A stretch of 31,648 nt of DNA from JAXHTH01 sp034211115 (GCA_034211115.1 JAXHTH010000197.1:1-31648); one strand, 5' to 3'; shown: positions 8,059 to 16,142, counted from the stretch's first letter. Numbers and translations are program-made. Notes: generated by a model not told the origin, from the sequence alone.

Positions 8059-8739
8059 TCAGCCGCATTCGCCGATTCGCGGCTCCTCGCCGCGCCGGAG
8101 GCGGGCGATGTTGGTGCGGTGGCGCCAGAGGATGAGCAGGGCAAGGGCGGCGGTGACGATCAGCGGGGGCGAGGCGTGGACGATGCTGCTCCCGATGTTC
8201 TCGCCGGAAGGCGGGATGCAGCGCAGCAGATACCAGAGGGGGAGGCTGACCGCGGCGGCCATGCTCGCGAGGGAGACGTAGCGGCCCAGCCGGAGGGTGG
8301 CGTACCAGACGGCGAGGGCGCCGAGGGCCGGAAAGGTGAGCAGGGGCCACATGGCCAGGGCGGCGCCGAAGCCGGTGGCCACGCCCTTGCCGCCCGCGAA
8401 GGCGAGAAAGATCGACGCCATGTGCCCGGTGACGGCGGCGGCGGCCACCAGCAGCCACAGCCACATCTGGGCCTGACTCAAGACCGCCGGCTCGGTATTG
8501 ATCACGCCGCAGACGAACCCCGCGCCGGCGACGGGCACGGCTCCCTTGAGCGTGTCCAGCGCAAAGCAGACCAGGCCGAGCTTGCGTCCGAGGACGCGGC
8601 CGACGTTCGTCGCCCCGATGTTCTTCGAGCCGTGGGCGCGGATGTCGAGCCCCTTCGCGCGGCCGATGAGCACGCCGAACGGGATCGATCCGATCAGGTA
8701 GGCGGCGAGGATGGAAAGGAGCCAGGGGAGGAGTGACAT
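8059..8739 (-). CDS. plsY: Glycerol-3-phosphate acyltransferase PlsY
   Basis: PlsY transfers an acyl group from acyl-phosphate to glycerol 3-phosphate, the first step of membrane phospholipid synthesis, within the inner membrane. The 226-residue product has several hydrophobic helices and the family's conserved loops: GSIPFG near the N-terminus, GSKNIGATNVGR near residue 37, and GHMASIFLAFAGGKGVATGFG near residue 105. The extra helices and length fit the family. The ATG at 8739 is the only sensible start, yet no Shine-Dalgarno precedes it: the seven-copy heptamer repeat begins two bases upstream. The 3' end faces the anti-sigma gene with 28 bases between them. Confidence 0.96.
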   Translation of the reverse strand: MSLLPWLLSILAAYLIGSIPFGVLIGRAKGLDIRAHGSKNIGATNVGRVLGRKLGLVCFALDTLKGAVPVAGAGFVCGVINTEPAVLSQAQMWLWLLVAAAAVTGHMASIFLAFAGGKGVATGFGAALAMWPLLTFPALGALAVWYATLRLGRYVSLASMAAAVSLPLWYLLRCIPPSGENIGSSIVHASPPLIVTAALALLILWRHRTNIARLRRGEEPRIGECG

Positions 8740-8741
8740 CA

Positions 8742-8790
8742 GCGATAAGCGATAAGCGATGAGCGATGAGTGATGAGTAATGAGTGGTGA
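8742..8790. repeat. Seven-copy heptamer tandem repeat
   Basis: Seven head-to-tail 7-base units read on the plus strand as gcgataa (twice), gcgatga (twice), gtgatga, gtaatga and gtggtga. The array directly abuts the plsY start codon and therefore forms its immediate 5' leader on the minus strand. A related four-copy array occurs at 17019-17046. Confidence 0.9.
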
Positions 8791-8832
8791 GGTTTCGCGA
8801 CGCGGTTCACCCGCGTGCTGGGCGCGGGGGGG

Positions 8833-10170
8833 TCAGTGCTCAGTGTATGTCGCCCCGGCCGGCGGGCGATGGGGGAGGGTGAGGGTGACGGCGAGCATGA
8901 ACAGGCCCAGCAGATGGCCGTTGAGGTTGTAACAGTCGAACTGGGCGCCGATGAGCCAGACGATGAGCAGGAAGAAGGTGCCGCGCGCCCAGGGATGATC
9001 GGGTCGATCGCGCCAGGCGGCGAGGAAGGCGAGCACAATGGTTGCGAGCACGATGACGCCGCCGATCGCGCCCGTCGTGGCGAGGATGTACAGCGTCGTG
9101 CTGTGGGGGTGATCGCGGGTCATCTTGTCGGCCTTGTCGGGCCGGCGCTGGAGGGCCTCCCGGAAGAGCGGCTGTCGGGCCTGGGCGTCCGGGAAGCCGC
9201 CGGCGCCGACGCCGACCACCGGGTGACTCGTGAAGATGTCCCAGGTCCAGCGCCACTGGCCGATGCGGAGGCCGACGTTGGTGTGGTAGACATCGTCCTC
9301 CCGCGCGCTCTGGTAGTCCTCGACGGCCTGCTGCACGCGGTCGGAGACGGCATCGCCGGCGAAGGGCCAGGCGGCGGCCGCGCCGAGCAGGCCGAGAACG
9401 AGAAGGAGCACCGCCGCGCGCCATGATTCGGGGCGGCGCAGGGTGATGATTAGCAGCGCCGCGGGCAAGGCAATGGCCGCGGCGAGCCACGGCCCGCGAC
9501 TCTGGGTCGCCAGCAGGCCGAGGGCGGCCAGCAGCAGGCCCGCCGGCAGGACCCACCGCAGCCGGCCGCGGCCGGTCATGATGCCCGAGACGTACCAGCA
9601 CATCGCGGCCGCGCACCAGGCGCCGGTCTGGATGGGGTGAATCCATCCGCCGAGGCGGCCGGGCGGCTCCTGCGGGCGAAGGTTGAGCAGTTGCGTGTAC
9701 TGGAGCAGTTGCGCGACCTGCTGGGCGAGGACGCCGACCAGCGCCGCGCCGACGATCCACGCGGCGCGATCGAGCACGGGCCACAGGGCCGGCGGCAGCA
9801 GCGCCATGCGCATCGTCCACAGCTCCTCGGCGCCCTGCTGCGGGTCGGACGACCAGAACAGGCTCAGGGCCGTCCAGCCCGCCCAGAGGGCCAGAACCCA
9901 GAGGATCGGGACGCGAAGGAGGGCGGTGTAGCACCGCCACGTGCTGGGCAGGCGAAGGATCGCGTAGCCGATCAGAAGCCCGAACGTGATCGAACTGCCC
10001 GCGGTGGACAGCGGCAGGGTGAAGACGTGCGCCAGGGCGAGCAGGAGATGAAGCCGATGGCCGATCGGATCGCGCTGCCGGGCGTAGCGGAGCGTGGCGG
10101 CGACGGCGTCATCCGTTCGCGGCGGGGGCCAGGCCTTCGGCCTGGCGAGATGGGTGTGCAGCAGTCCCAT
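8833..10170 (-). CDS. O-antigen ligase/polymerase-like membrane protein
   Basis: The 445-residue product is a polytopic membrane protein with about ten to twelve hydrophobic helices. The Wzy/WaaL-type core appears as LLATQSRGPWLAAAIALPAALLII, a long extracytoplasmic loop of about 100 residues containing GVGAGGFPDAQ, and then DHPHSTTLYILATTGAIGG. Such proteins join or polymerise O-antigen or other polysaccharide on the periplasmic face. Which substrate is used here cannot be read from the sequence. The ATG at 10170 (MGLLHTHLARPK) was chosen because upstream codons overlap the methyltransferase gene in another frame and are Arg-rich nonsense. It follows that gene by eight bases on the same strand and probably shares its transcript. 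Confidence 0.85.
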   Translation of the reverse strand: MGLLHTHLARPKAWPPPRTDDAVAATLRYARQRDPIGHRLHLLLALAHVFTLPLSTAGSSITFGLLIGYAILRLPSTWRCYTALLRVPILWVLALWAGWTALSLFWSSDPQQGAEELWTMRMALLPPALWPVLDRAAWIVGAALVGVLAQQVAQLLQYTQLLNLRPQEPPGRLGGWIHPIQTGAWCAAAMCWYVSGIMTGRGRLRWVLPAGLLLAALGLLATQSRGPWLAAAIALPAALLIITLRRPESWRAAVLLLVLGLLGAAAAWPFAGDAVSDRVQQAVEDYQSAREDDVYHTNVGLRIGQWRWTWDIFTSHPVVGVGAGGFPDAQARQPLFREALQRRPDKADKMTRDHPHSTTLYILATTGAIGGVIVLATIVLAFLAAWRDRPDHPWARGTFFLLIVWLIGAQFDCYNLNGHLLGLFMLAVTLTLPHRPPAGATYTEH

Positions 10171-10178
10171 GTGCTTCT

Positions 10179-10943
10179 CTACCGGATCGCCTCGATGATG
10201 ATCGTTCGTCCGACGAAGGTTCGCCAGTGATTGAGGGCGGCGACGGCGGGCGCGTTCTCCTCGAAGTACGGCGTGCGCCGGCGGCGCACGTTCATCGCCG
10301 CGGTGATGCATTGCGCGGCGAGATAGAACAGCGGGCTGAGGAGGACCGCCGATTTCTTGATGCGATCGACGTGGAAGCGCACCTCGCGGAAACCGGCCAG
10401 GCGGGCGAAGTAATACAGGTAATAGAGCGAGATCGGGCCGATGTGGCCCGTCGTGTGCACCACGTCGCGCTCGGCGATGGGCATGATGTCGAACAGCGGC
10501 ATCGTCCCGCTGAAGAGGTACCGAAGACGGGCATTGATGGTCAGCACGTTGGGCGTGGTGATCAGCGCCTTCCCGCCGGGCGACGTCACCCGGGCCAGCT
10601 CGCGCCACAGGGCGAGCTGGTTGGGAAGATGTTCGATGACCTCCATGCAGACGACGGCGTCGAAGGCCGCCTCGTCGAAGGGCAGACCCTCGCTGAGATC
10701 GCTCTGCACGCATTCGAGCTTCTCGAAGCGGAACAGCCCGGGATCGAGATCGCAGGGAGTGATGATCGCGGCCGGATCGAGCCCGCGCGCTTCCAGCGTC
10801 TCGAACAGTCGCTTGCTGAAGTACCCCGCCCCGGCGCCGAGATCGAGGATGCGCTTGCCCGTGAGATCGTCATCGAGGAGCGTGAGCAGCTTCTCGGTGG
10901 TGGCGGGATGCGAGAAGGGCGGGATGGAGGCGCTATCGCTCAT
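10179..10943 (-). CDS. Class I SAM-dependent methyltransferase
   Basis: The 254-residue product has the Rossmann methyltransferase motifs: motif I ILDLGAGAGYFSKRL (about residue 31), an acidic strand-2 end at PCDLDP, motif with FDAVVCMEVIEHLPN (about residue 94), and LARVTSPGGKALITTPN. This resembles the Methyltransf_11/UbiE-like group often found in polysaccharide loci, where it modifies sugars or lipid carriers. It overlaps the upstream glycosyltransferase by 11 bases and is followed closely by the ligase-like gene, so it belongs to a three-gene envelope operon. The substrate is unknown. Confidence 0.9.
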   Translation of the reverse strand: MSDSASIPPFSHPATTEKLLTLLDDDLTGKRILDLGAGAGYFSKRLFETLEARGLDPAAIITPCDLDPGLFRFEKLECVQSDLSEGLPFDEAAFDAVVCMEVIEHLPNQLALWRELARVTSPGGKALITTPNVLTINARLRYLFSGTMPLFDIMPIAERDVVHTTGHIGPISLYYLYYFARLAGFREVRFHVDRIKKSAVLLSPLFYLAAQCITAAMNVRRRRTPYFEENAPAVAALNHWRTFVGRTIIIEAIR

Positions 10944-11742
10944 CGGCCCCCGATTCGGTTCGTGCCGGAGCCAGGCGGCGCCGGGCGATGAAGAGATGCT
11001 TGAGCAGGGTTCCGCCGGCGACGGCGCCGGCGGCGATCAGGCCCCGCCGGCCGTCGAGGAAGCCGCGCTTGAGCACGTATTGCTTGATCATCGCCGCGGG
11101 CGGGCTGAAGACGATGTGAAAGGGCGTGCCGCCGCGGGGGTAGTAGTCGGCGGCGCGCCGGGCCAGCTCGATGTTGCGCCGGCACAGGGCCTCGAGGTCG
11201 GCCCAGGAGTCGTGGCCGCAGAATCCTCTCAGCCGGCCGGTTCGACCGTCGACGACGACGCGATCGTGCCCGCCGCGGCCGTGGGGGCCGATCCCGACGA
11301 CGCGGCCGCGCCCGCCGCGGAACAGCCGCAGCCGCCACTCGGGCTGAAAGGTGTGATGCAGCCAGCCGCCGAGGAACCAGACGCGTCGGTTGAGCCACCA
11401 GCCGTCGCAGGCGGGGTCGTCGGCCTTCATCACGTCGAGCATCGATTGCCGCAGCTCGTCCTCGATCGTTTCGTCCGAATCGAGCAGGAGCACCCATCGA
11501 TGGTCGCGGCACTGGTCGATCGAGAACTGCTTCTGGCTCGTCGGGCCGTCCCATTCGCGGTGCAGGACCTCCGCGCCGAACCGGCGGCAGCATTCGATGG
11601 TGCCGTCGGTGGAGCCGGAATCGACGACGACGATCCGCCGGGCCAGGCCTTCCAGGCTTCGAAGGGTCCGCTCGATCGTGCGCATACTGTCCCCGGTGGT
11701 GAGGGCGACGGCGAGATCGGGCAGAGGTCGAGCCTGGGTCAT
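10933..11742 (-). CDS. Family 2 glycosyltransferase, LPS core type
   Basis: This 269-residue GT-A fold enzyme transfers a sugar from a nucleotide donor. Visible motifs are LAVALTTGDSMRTIERTLRSL at the N-terminus, the acidic VVVDSGSTDGT, and the DxD-like metal site LLLDSDETI near residue 98. The later WWLNRRVWFLGGWLHH...WRLRLFR block is typical of the WaaE/KdtX-like subgroup that acts on LPS inner core. The subgroup assignment rests on memory of these motifs. It is first in the minus-strand trio, and its start lies 145 bases from the divergent WaaP-like kinase, a likely shared promoter region. Confidence 0.9.
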   Translation of the reverse strand: MTQARPLPDLAVALTTGDSMRTIERTLRSLEGLARRIVVVDSGSTDGTIECCRRFGAEVLHREWDGPTSQKQFSIDQCRDHRWVLLLDSDETIEDELRQSMLDVMKADDPACDGWWLNRRVWFLGGWLHHTFQPEWRLRLFRGGRGRVVGIGPHGRGGHDRVVVDGRTGRLRGFCGHDSWADLEALCRRNIELARRAADYYPRGGTPFHIVFSPPAAMIKQYVLKRGFLDGRRGLIAAGAVAGGTLLKHLFIARRRLAPARTESGADER

Positions 11743-11887
11743 GGCGTGCGTTCAGGTCGCGCCGCGGGCGGTGCGAGGCGGCTCCATCGTATCCGGAGCG
11801 GCGCCGCCTTCGCCGCCGGCGGGCGGCGGCGAGAGTACCCTATCCGCCGAGGTGCGGCGCGGGTCGCCGCCGGAGAAGCGTGCTCGA

Positions 11888-12607
11888 ATGTCAGATCCAG
11901 CACCGCCCCATGCCGTGCAATGCCTGAAGGCCGAGCGAGGCCGGCAGGTGTGGCTCGTCGATCGGCCGGGAGAGGGGCGGCGGATCGTCAAGCGCTGGTC
12001 GCTCACGCCGATGAGGGCGATCAAGCTGTTGCTGGGCGTCTCCCAGCCCCAGCGGCAGCTCCGCGGCGCCGGCCGGCTGGCCCGGGCGGGGATTCCAACC
12101 CCCAAGCCGTGCCGGTCCTGGCGCATCGAGCGCCCCGATCGCCGGCGGCTGGTGACGATCGAACTGGAATACGCGGAGGGCCGGACGGGCTGGGCGATGC
12201 TCAATGATGTCGACGTGCCGGAGGCGAGCCAGGTCCTCGGCGCCCGGGCCGTCGGAACACTCGTGGTCGCGTTCCGCCGGGCCGGCCTGTTCAATCGCGA
12301 TCTGAAGCTGACGAACCTCATCGTCGATCACGCCGGCGAAGAGCCGCGCGTGTGGGTGATCGATCCGGTGGGCGTGCGGCGGATGCGCGATGTCGTCCCG
12401 CACACCGAGCGGATGCTCGAGCGGCTGGCGGTGCTCCCGCTGTATCATCGCGTGCCGCTGCCGCGGGCGGTGGTCATCGCCGTCCTCCGCAGCGCGCTCA
12501 GCGACCTGAAGAAGCCGAGGCGTCGAGCAGTGCTTCGGCGGCTGCGAGCACATCTGACACGACAATCCGATCGATGGCGCAGAGCTTCGCAAAGCGATCG
12601 GCGATGA
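11888..12607 (+). CDS. WaaP/Kdo kinase-like LPS kinase
   Basis: The 239-residue protein resembles the lipopolysaccharide kinase family (WaaP/KdkA), which phosphorylates heptose or Kdo of the inner core using ATP on the cytoplasmic face. Its kinase-like landmarks are an N-terminal lobe with RIVKRWSL (candidate ATP-binding Lys), the catalytic loop FNRDLKLTNLIVD near residue 137 (the usual HxD reads NRD, while the Asp and Asn are kept), and VWVIDPVGVRR as the metal-binding DFG equivalent. The ATG at 11888 fits this N-terminus; the open frame further upstream is antisense to the glycosyltransferase and is not protein-like. The last 110 bases overlap the 3' end of the heptosyltransferase gene on the other strand. 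Confidence 0.83.
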   Translation: MSDPAPPHAVQCLKAERGRQVWLVDRPGEGRRIVKRWSLTPMRAIKLLLGVSQPQRQLRGAGRLARAGIPTPKPCRSWRIERPDRRRLVTIELEYAEGRTGWAMLNDVDVPEASQVLGARAVGTLVVAFRRAGLFNRDLKLTNLIVDHAGEEPRVWVIDPVGVRRMRDVVPHTERMLERLAVLPLYHRVPLPRAVVIAVLRSALSDLKKPRRRAVLRRLRAHLTRQSDRWRRASQSDRR

Positions 12608-13565
12608 GTTCCTCGGGCAGGAACGGCTCGGCGAGCACAACGCGCTCGTGCGCCTGCGGCAGGGCCGTCCAGCGCGGATCGGTGGGGCCGAAGAGACTGA
12701 CGGTCGGCGTGCCGAACGCGGCGGCGATATGACGCGGGCCGGTGTCGTTGGTGATCATCAGCTTCGCCCGGCGGATCACCGCCTTCAGCGAGCCCAATGT
12801 CACCCCGCGCCGGGAGAGATCGATGACGGGGCCGGCTGCGGCGGCGCTGACCGCGTCGATGACGTCCCGTTCCGCCGGCGTGCCGGTGATCAGGCAGCGC
12901 AGGCCGCGCGACGCGCGCAGGGCGTCGGCGACCCGGGCAAACCGCTCGGCGGGCCACCGCTTTTCCCGCTTGCTCGCCCCGGGGACGAAGAGCACGAACG
13001 GGCCGTCGACGTCGGCGAGCAACGCCTCGCCCGCCGCCGATTCCTCGTCGCTGACGAACAGCTCCATCCGCGTGTCGATCGATCCGCCCCCCAGCGCGAA
13101 CGCGCCGAGACGGGCGTAATACACCGGGGCCGGCGTCGGCCGATCCGCACGCTCCGGCCGCAGCCCGTGCGTGAGCAGCATCCCGCGCCCGTCTCGGCGA
13201 TAACCGATGCGGATCGGCGTCCCGCTCAGCCGGGCCGTCAGGGCGCTGCGGAAGCTGTTGGGCAGGAGCAGGATCGCCCGCGGGCGTTTTCCGCGGATCG
13301 CGCCGGCCGCCCGAAGGGGACCGAGCAGGCCCTGCATGTCGAGTTCGATCAGCTCGTCGACGAACGGCGCGCCGGCGAGCACGGCCCCCAGCCCCCGGCG
13401 CGTGGCGACGATGATTTGCGTTTCAGGTCGATGATGCCTGATCGCCCGCAGGACGGGCGTGGCCATCACCGTATCCCCCAGCCAGGTCGGGGCGATGACG
13501 AGCAGCCGCTCCAGCTCGCCGGGCAGGGGGGTTGTGCGAGGCTCGCTCATGGCTGGGGTGATCAT
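12498..13565 (-). CDS. waaF: ADP-heptose:LPS heptosyltransferase (GT9)
   Basis: Family 9 glycosyltransferases add L-glycero-D-manno-heptose from ADP-heptose to the LPS inner core. The product is 355 residues, normal for the family. The N-terminal lobe has LLVIAPTWLGDTVMATPVLRAI, where the Asp is the probable catalytic base. The C-terminal lobe has FVPGASKREKRWPAERFA and the donor site MITNDTGPRHIAAAFGTPTVSLFGPTDPRW. These match WaaF (heptosyltransferase II) better than WaaC, but I cannot exclude another GT9 member. The start is either ATG 13565 or ATG 13550 (MSEPRTT); neither has a strong ribosome site. The C-terminal codons overlap the kinase gene convergently. Confidence 0.9.
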   Translation of the reverse strand: MITPAMSEPRTTPLPGELERLLVIAPTWLGDTVMATPVLRAIRHHRPETQIIVATRRGLGAVLAGAPFVDELIELDMQGLLGPLRAAGAIRGKRPRAILLLPNSFRSALTARLSGTPIRIGYRRDGRGMLLTHGLRPERADRPTPAPVYYARLGAFALGGGSIDTRMELFVSDEESAAGEALLADVDGPFVLFVPGASKREKRWPAERFARVADALRASRGLRCLITGTPAERDVIDAVSAAAAGPVIDLSRRGVTLGSLKAVIRRAKLMITNDTGPRHIAAAFGTPTVSLFGPTDPRWTALPQAHERVVLAEPFLPEELIADRFAKLCAIDRIVVSDVLAAAEALLDASASSGR

Positions 13566-13623
13566 CGACCGGCCCGACGGCGGCGGTGAAGGGTGCGGGC
13601 GGCCCGGGCGATTCCGCCGGCGT

Positions 13624-14547
13624 TCATCCCTTCGGATCCATCAACAGGATGGCGATGGTGAGCAACTGCACCAGCGCCGCCCCGATCATCCATCTGAAGA
13701 ACGCATCGGACGAGTCCATCTGGAGCAGTCCCAGCAGGGCCAGCAGCAGGGCCAGAAGCTGGCAGAGGCCGGCGGCGAGACGGAAGCCGGTGAACTCCGA
13801 TCGCCGCAGTCGCTCGGCGCGAATCTCCTCGGCGAGGTCGGCCATCGAGCGGCGAAGGGCGGCCAGCTCGCCGGCGTCGTCGTCGTTGTCCGCCGCCGCC
13901 CGCGGTTGGTCGGGACCCGCCGAGAGGGCAGTCCGCGGCGCCGGCGGGGGCGGAGCGGCCCCGTCGTCATCGGTCGCGATCGGCCTCTCTTCTCTCTTGA
14001 GGATGACCGCGACCGCCTCGGCGAAGCTCGAGACCACCGCGGCCGGGCGGGCATCCTCCGCGTCGGACGCCTCCCCTTCGGCGTTCAAAAGCACGGCGCG
14101 GCAGCCGGCGGCGGAGGCGGCCTCGACATCCCGACGCCGATCCCCGATCAGCCAGCATCCGGCCAGATCGAGGTTCAGATCCTGGGCCGCCTGGAGCAGC
14201 ATCCCGGGATGCGGCTTGCGCCAGGGATGATCACGGCGATACTCGCTCAGCTTCGCCTGGGGGTGATAGGGGCAGTAGTAGAAGCGATCGATGAGATTCT
14301 GCGCCCCCGCGGCCTCGTCCACGAGGACGGCGATGCGCTGGTGGACGGCATCGACGTCATCCTCGCTGAACTCGCCGCGGGCCACCCCGCCCTGGTTGGT
14401 GACCACGATGAGGCGATGCCCCGCCTCGTGCAGGACTTTCAGGCCTCCCGCGACCCCGTCGAGCAGACGCACGGCCTCCGGATCGCCCAGATCCCCCTCG
14501 TTGGCGATCAGCGTGTTGTCCCGGTCAAGGAAGACGGCCGTTTTCAC
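13624..14547 (-). CDS. gmhB: GmhB-like heptose bisphosphate phosphatase with membrane extension
   Basis: The first 180 residues are a HAD-family phosphatase of the GmhB/histidinol-phosphatase type, which removes the C7 phosphate from heptose 1,7-bisphosphate on the way to ADP-heptose. Motifs are FLDRDNTL (nucleophile Asp), LIVVTNQGGVARG, RKPHPGML and GCWLIGDRRRDVEAA. The zinc loop retains CPYHP, but the second Cys pair (CDC in E. coli, as I recall it) reads HPW, so zinc binding may be changed or lost. A disordered acidic stretch, a short coiled coil (about 235-255) and two membrane helices near residues 260-300 follow, which are not part of usual GmhB. I chose GTG 14547 since it gives the family N-terminus (VKTAVFLDRDNTL); the open frame to 14700 runs through a repeat. 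Confidence 0.88.
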   Translation of the reverse strand: MKTAVFLDRDNTLIANEGDLGDPEAVRLLDGVAGGLKVLHEAGHRLIVVTNQGGVARGEFSEDDVDAVHQRIAVLVDEAAGAQNLIDRFYYCPYHPQAKLSEYRRDHPWRKPHPGMLLQAAQDLNLDLAGCWLIGDRRRDVEAASAAGCRAVLLNAEGEASDAEDARPAAVVSSFAEAVAVILKREERPIATDDDGAAPPPPAPRTALSAGPDQPRAAADNDDDAGELAALRRSMADLAEEIRAERLRRSEFTGFRLAAGLCQLLALLLALLGLLQMDSSDAFFRWMIGAALVQLLTIAILLMDPKG

Positions 14548-15574
14548 AATCGGCAGGATAGCGGGGCGGGGCGGGATCGGCCATCGACAGACGCCCCCCG
14601 GATGCGGGTCGCGGTCCGCGAGGAGTACACCCGTCTCTCTGCGCTCCACGACGGGGTCGGGGTCAAATTGGACCTGGTCCAATTTCCTTCTGCGCCGCAA
14701 TCGGGACGGGGCCGTTCTTGCCGGTTTCGCGCGCGGAACCCGGCAGGCCCCGGGGCGCGCTGGGCGTCGATCGCGTGTTCTTTCCGCTCAACGGCGACGG
14801 CAAGGGAGACCTGAACAACTCCATCGGCGCGCCGGCGAATATCCGAAGCGCCGAGCAACGCGGCGAGCCGGTGGTGGTTCATGGCGCGGCCGGCTCCCGG
14901 CGCAGCGGCGGCGTCGTCGCCGTCGACCGCGTCCTCTTCGACGGCGGGAGCGGCGGACGCGCCTCCCGTGAGATGCGGTCATTCGGTGTGGAGCGGGAGT
15001 CGGCACTGCCGTCGCATGGAAACGAGGATATGTCTCGAATCGTCGAGGCGCTGGCGGAGCGCGGCCTGCTCGAGGCGATCCCGGACCCGCTGCCCCCGGC
15101 TTCCGGCGCGGTGAGGCCGCGCGGGGGCCGATCGCTGCCCGCCCCGCCCCGTCTGCCCAGACTGCCCGGTCCCGGCCGGGGGGCCGACTCCGGGTGACGA
15201 TAATTGGTCTCGAATCTAGGAATCGGCCTTGACGAGGCGTGGGCCGTCGGTTGTCATACAGGCGGGTCACGTCTGTCCATGCGTCGTTTTCGGGTCAGTC
15301 CCTCCGGCGCGGCGCGGACAGATCGTCCCCGGGGCTGAGAGCACGTGAAGAGAGAGAGCGAGGCGCGTCGCCGCGCGTCGTGAGGATGGCGCGACCGACG
15401 CAGCAGCGCTTCGTGATGACCCTCGCGCGCCGAGAGGCGCATCTGCGGTCTTCACCGCGTCGGCGTCGTTCTCCCGACGCCCGAACCGTGTGTGTCTGAC
15501 GTGCGTCGCGTCAGGCGACCGGAACGGAAAGAGCGGCTCCAACGCAGGGCCCTACATGTGGAGGAAATGATCTT
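14548..15574. other. Gene-poor kilobase upstream of the PEP-CTERM-like gene
   Basis: I see no well-supported gene here. A plus-strand open frame at 14718-15197 contains one protein-like stretch beginning at an ATG at 15028 (MSRIVEALAERGLLEAIPD), which resembles the first helix of exopolysaccharide tyrosine kinases but then dissolves into Pro/Arg. It may be a gene remnant. A sigma70-like pair ttgacg (15229-15234) and tgtcat (15252-15257) with 17-base spacing could be a promoter for the downstream gene, although the -10 match is weak. A six-bp hairpin ctgacg/cgtcag lies at 15496-15514. Confidence 0.4.
14665..14685. repeat. Palindromic repeat, second copy
   Basis: The arms aaattggacc (14665-14674) and ggtccaattt (14676-14685) are perfect 10-bp complements around a single T. 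It is the same element as at 3897-3917, again in an intergenic stretch and about 118 bases upstream of the start chosen for the heptose phosphatase gene. Confidence 0.8.
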
Positions 15575-16108
15575 ATGAAAGTGCTGAAAATCCTGATGGC
15601 CATCGGCGCCTCCCTGGCGCTGACCGGCCTCACCTCGGCGGTCGTCATCGACTTCGAGGATCTCTCCGGCCAGGATCAGGTGCCGGACGGCTACGGCGGC
15701 GTCGCCGACTGGGGTGACTGGTGGTACTACGACTGGGACCAGCCCCCGTACAACCCGCACTCCGGTATCGTCCGCGTCTACAACATCGGCGACGGCCACT
15801 TCACGTTCGAGGAGGACCAGATCTTCCAGGGCGCGTGGTTCGCCGGCTACGGAAGCGACGACGGCTTTTCGCCCATCAGCTTCAACCTGTTCCTCGATGG
15901 CGATCTCGTCCACGTGAGTGACTCGATCGACCTCGTGCCGGACGGGAACACCTACTGGCTCGACTCCGGCTACGAAGGCTACGTGGACATGGTCCAGGTC
16001 AACGGCAGCCATGGTTTCTACGTCATGGACGATGTGACCTACGTCCCCGCTCCCGGCGCGCTCGCCCTGCTGGGGCTCGGACTGCTCGGCGGCCGGCGCC
16101 GACGATGA
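15575..16108 (+). CDS. Secreted PEP-CTERM-like protein
   Basis: The 177-residue product has a clear signal peptide (MKVLKILMAIGASLALTGL, cleavage near SAVV) and an aromatic, acidic beta-rich body with many Trp, Tyr and Asp residues (WGDWWYYDWDQPPYNP). Its C-terminus is the sorting signal VPAPGALALLGLGLLGG followed by RRRR. This is the PEP-CTERM architecture: a Pro-rich box, a membrane helix and an Arg cluster, recognised by an exosortase that is not in this window. The usual PEP triplet reads PAP. A strong Shine-Dalgarno ggagga at 15560-15565 supports the start. The function of the body is unknown; a carbohydrate-binding or matrix role would be a guess. Confidence 0.9.
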   Translation: MKVLKILMAIGASLALTGLTSAVVIDFEDLSGQDQVPDGYGGVADWGDWWYYDWDQPPYNPHSGIVRVYNIGDGHFTFEEDQIFQGAWFAGYGSDDGFSPISFNLFLDGDLVHVSDSIDLVPDGNTYWLDSGYEGYVDMVQVNGSHGFYVMDDVTYVPAPGALALLGLGLLGGRRRR

Positions 16109-16118
16109 CACCGTGCGT

Positions 16119-16142
16119 TCACGCGATCGCGTGATCGCGTGA
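16119..16142. repeat. 16-bp perfect palindrome plus extra half-site
   Basis: tcacgcgatcgcgtga at 16119-16134 is its own reverse complement and contains gcgatcgc. It is followed directly by a further tcgcgtga half-site at 16135-16142. It lies between the PEP-CTERM-like stop codon and the terminator hairpin. Confidence 0.8.

Noticed and set aside
10171..10713. N-terminal extension of the ligase-like protein
   Set aside because: It lies in another frame of the methyltransferase gene and is Arg/His-rich without membrane segments.
11390..11887. N-terminal extension of the LPS kinase
   Set aside because: The frame is open but lies antisense to the glycosyltransferase and is Arg/Ser-rich; the kinase fold begins at 11888.
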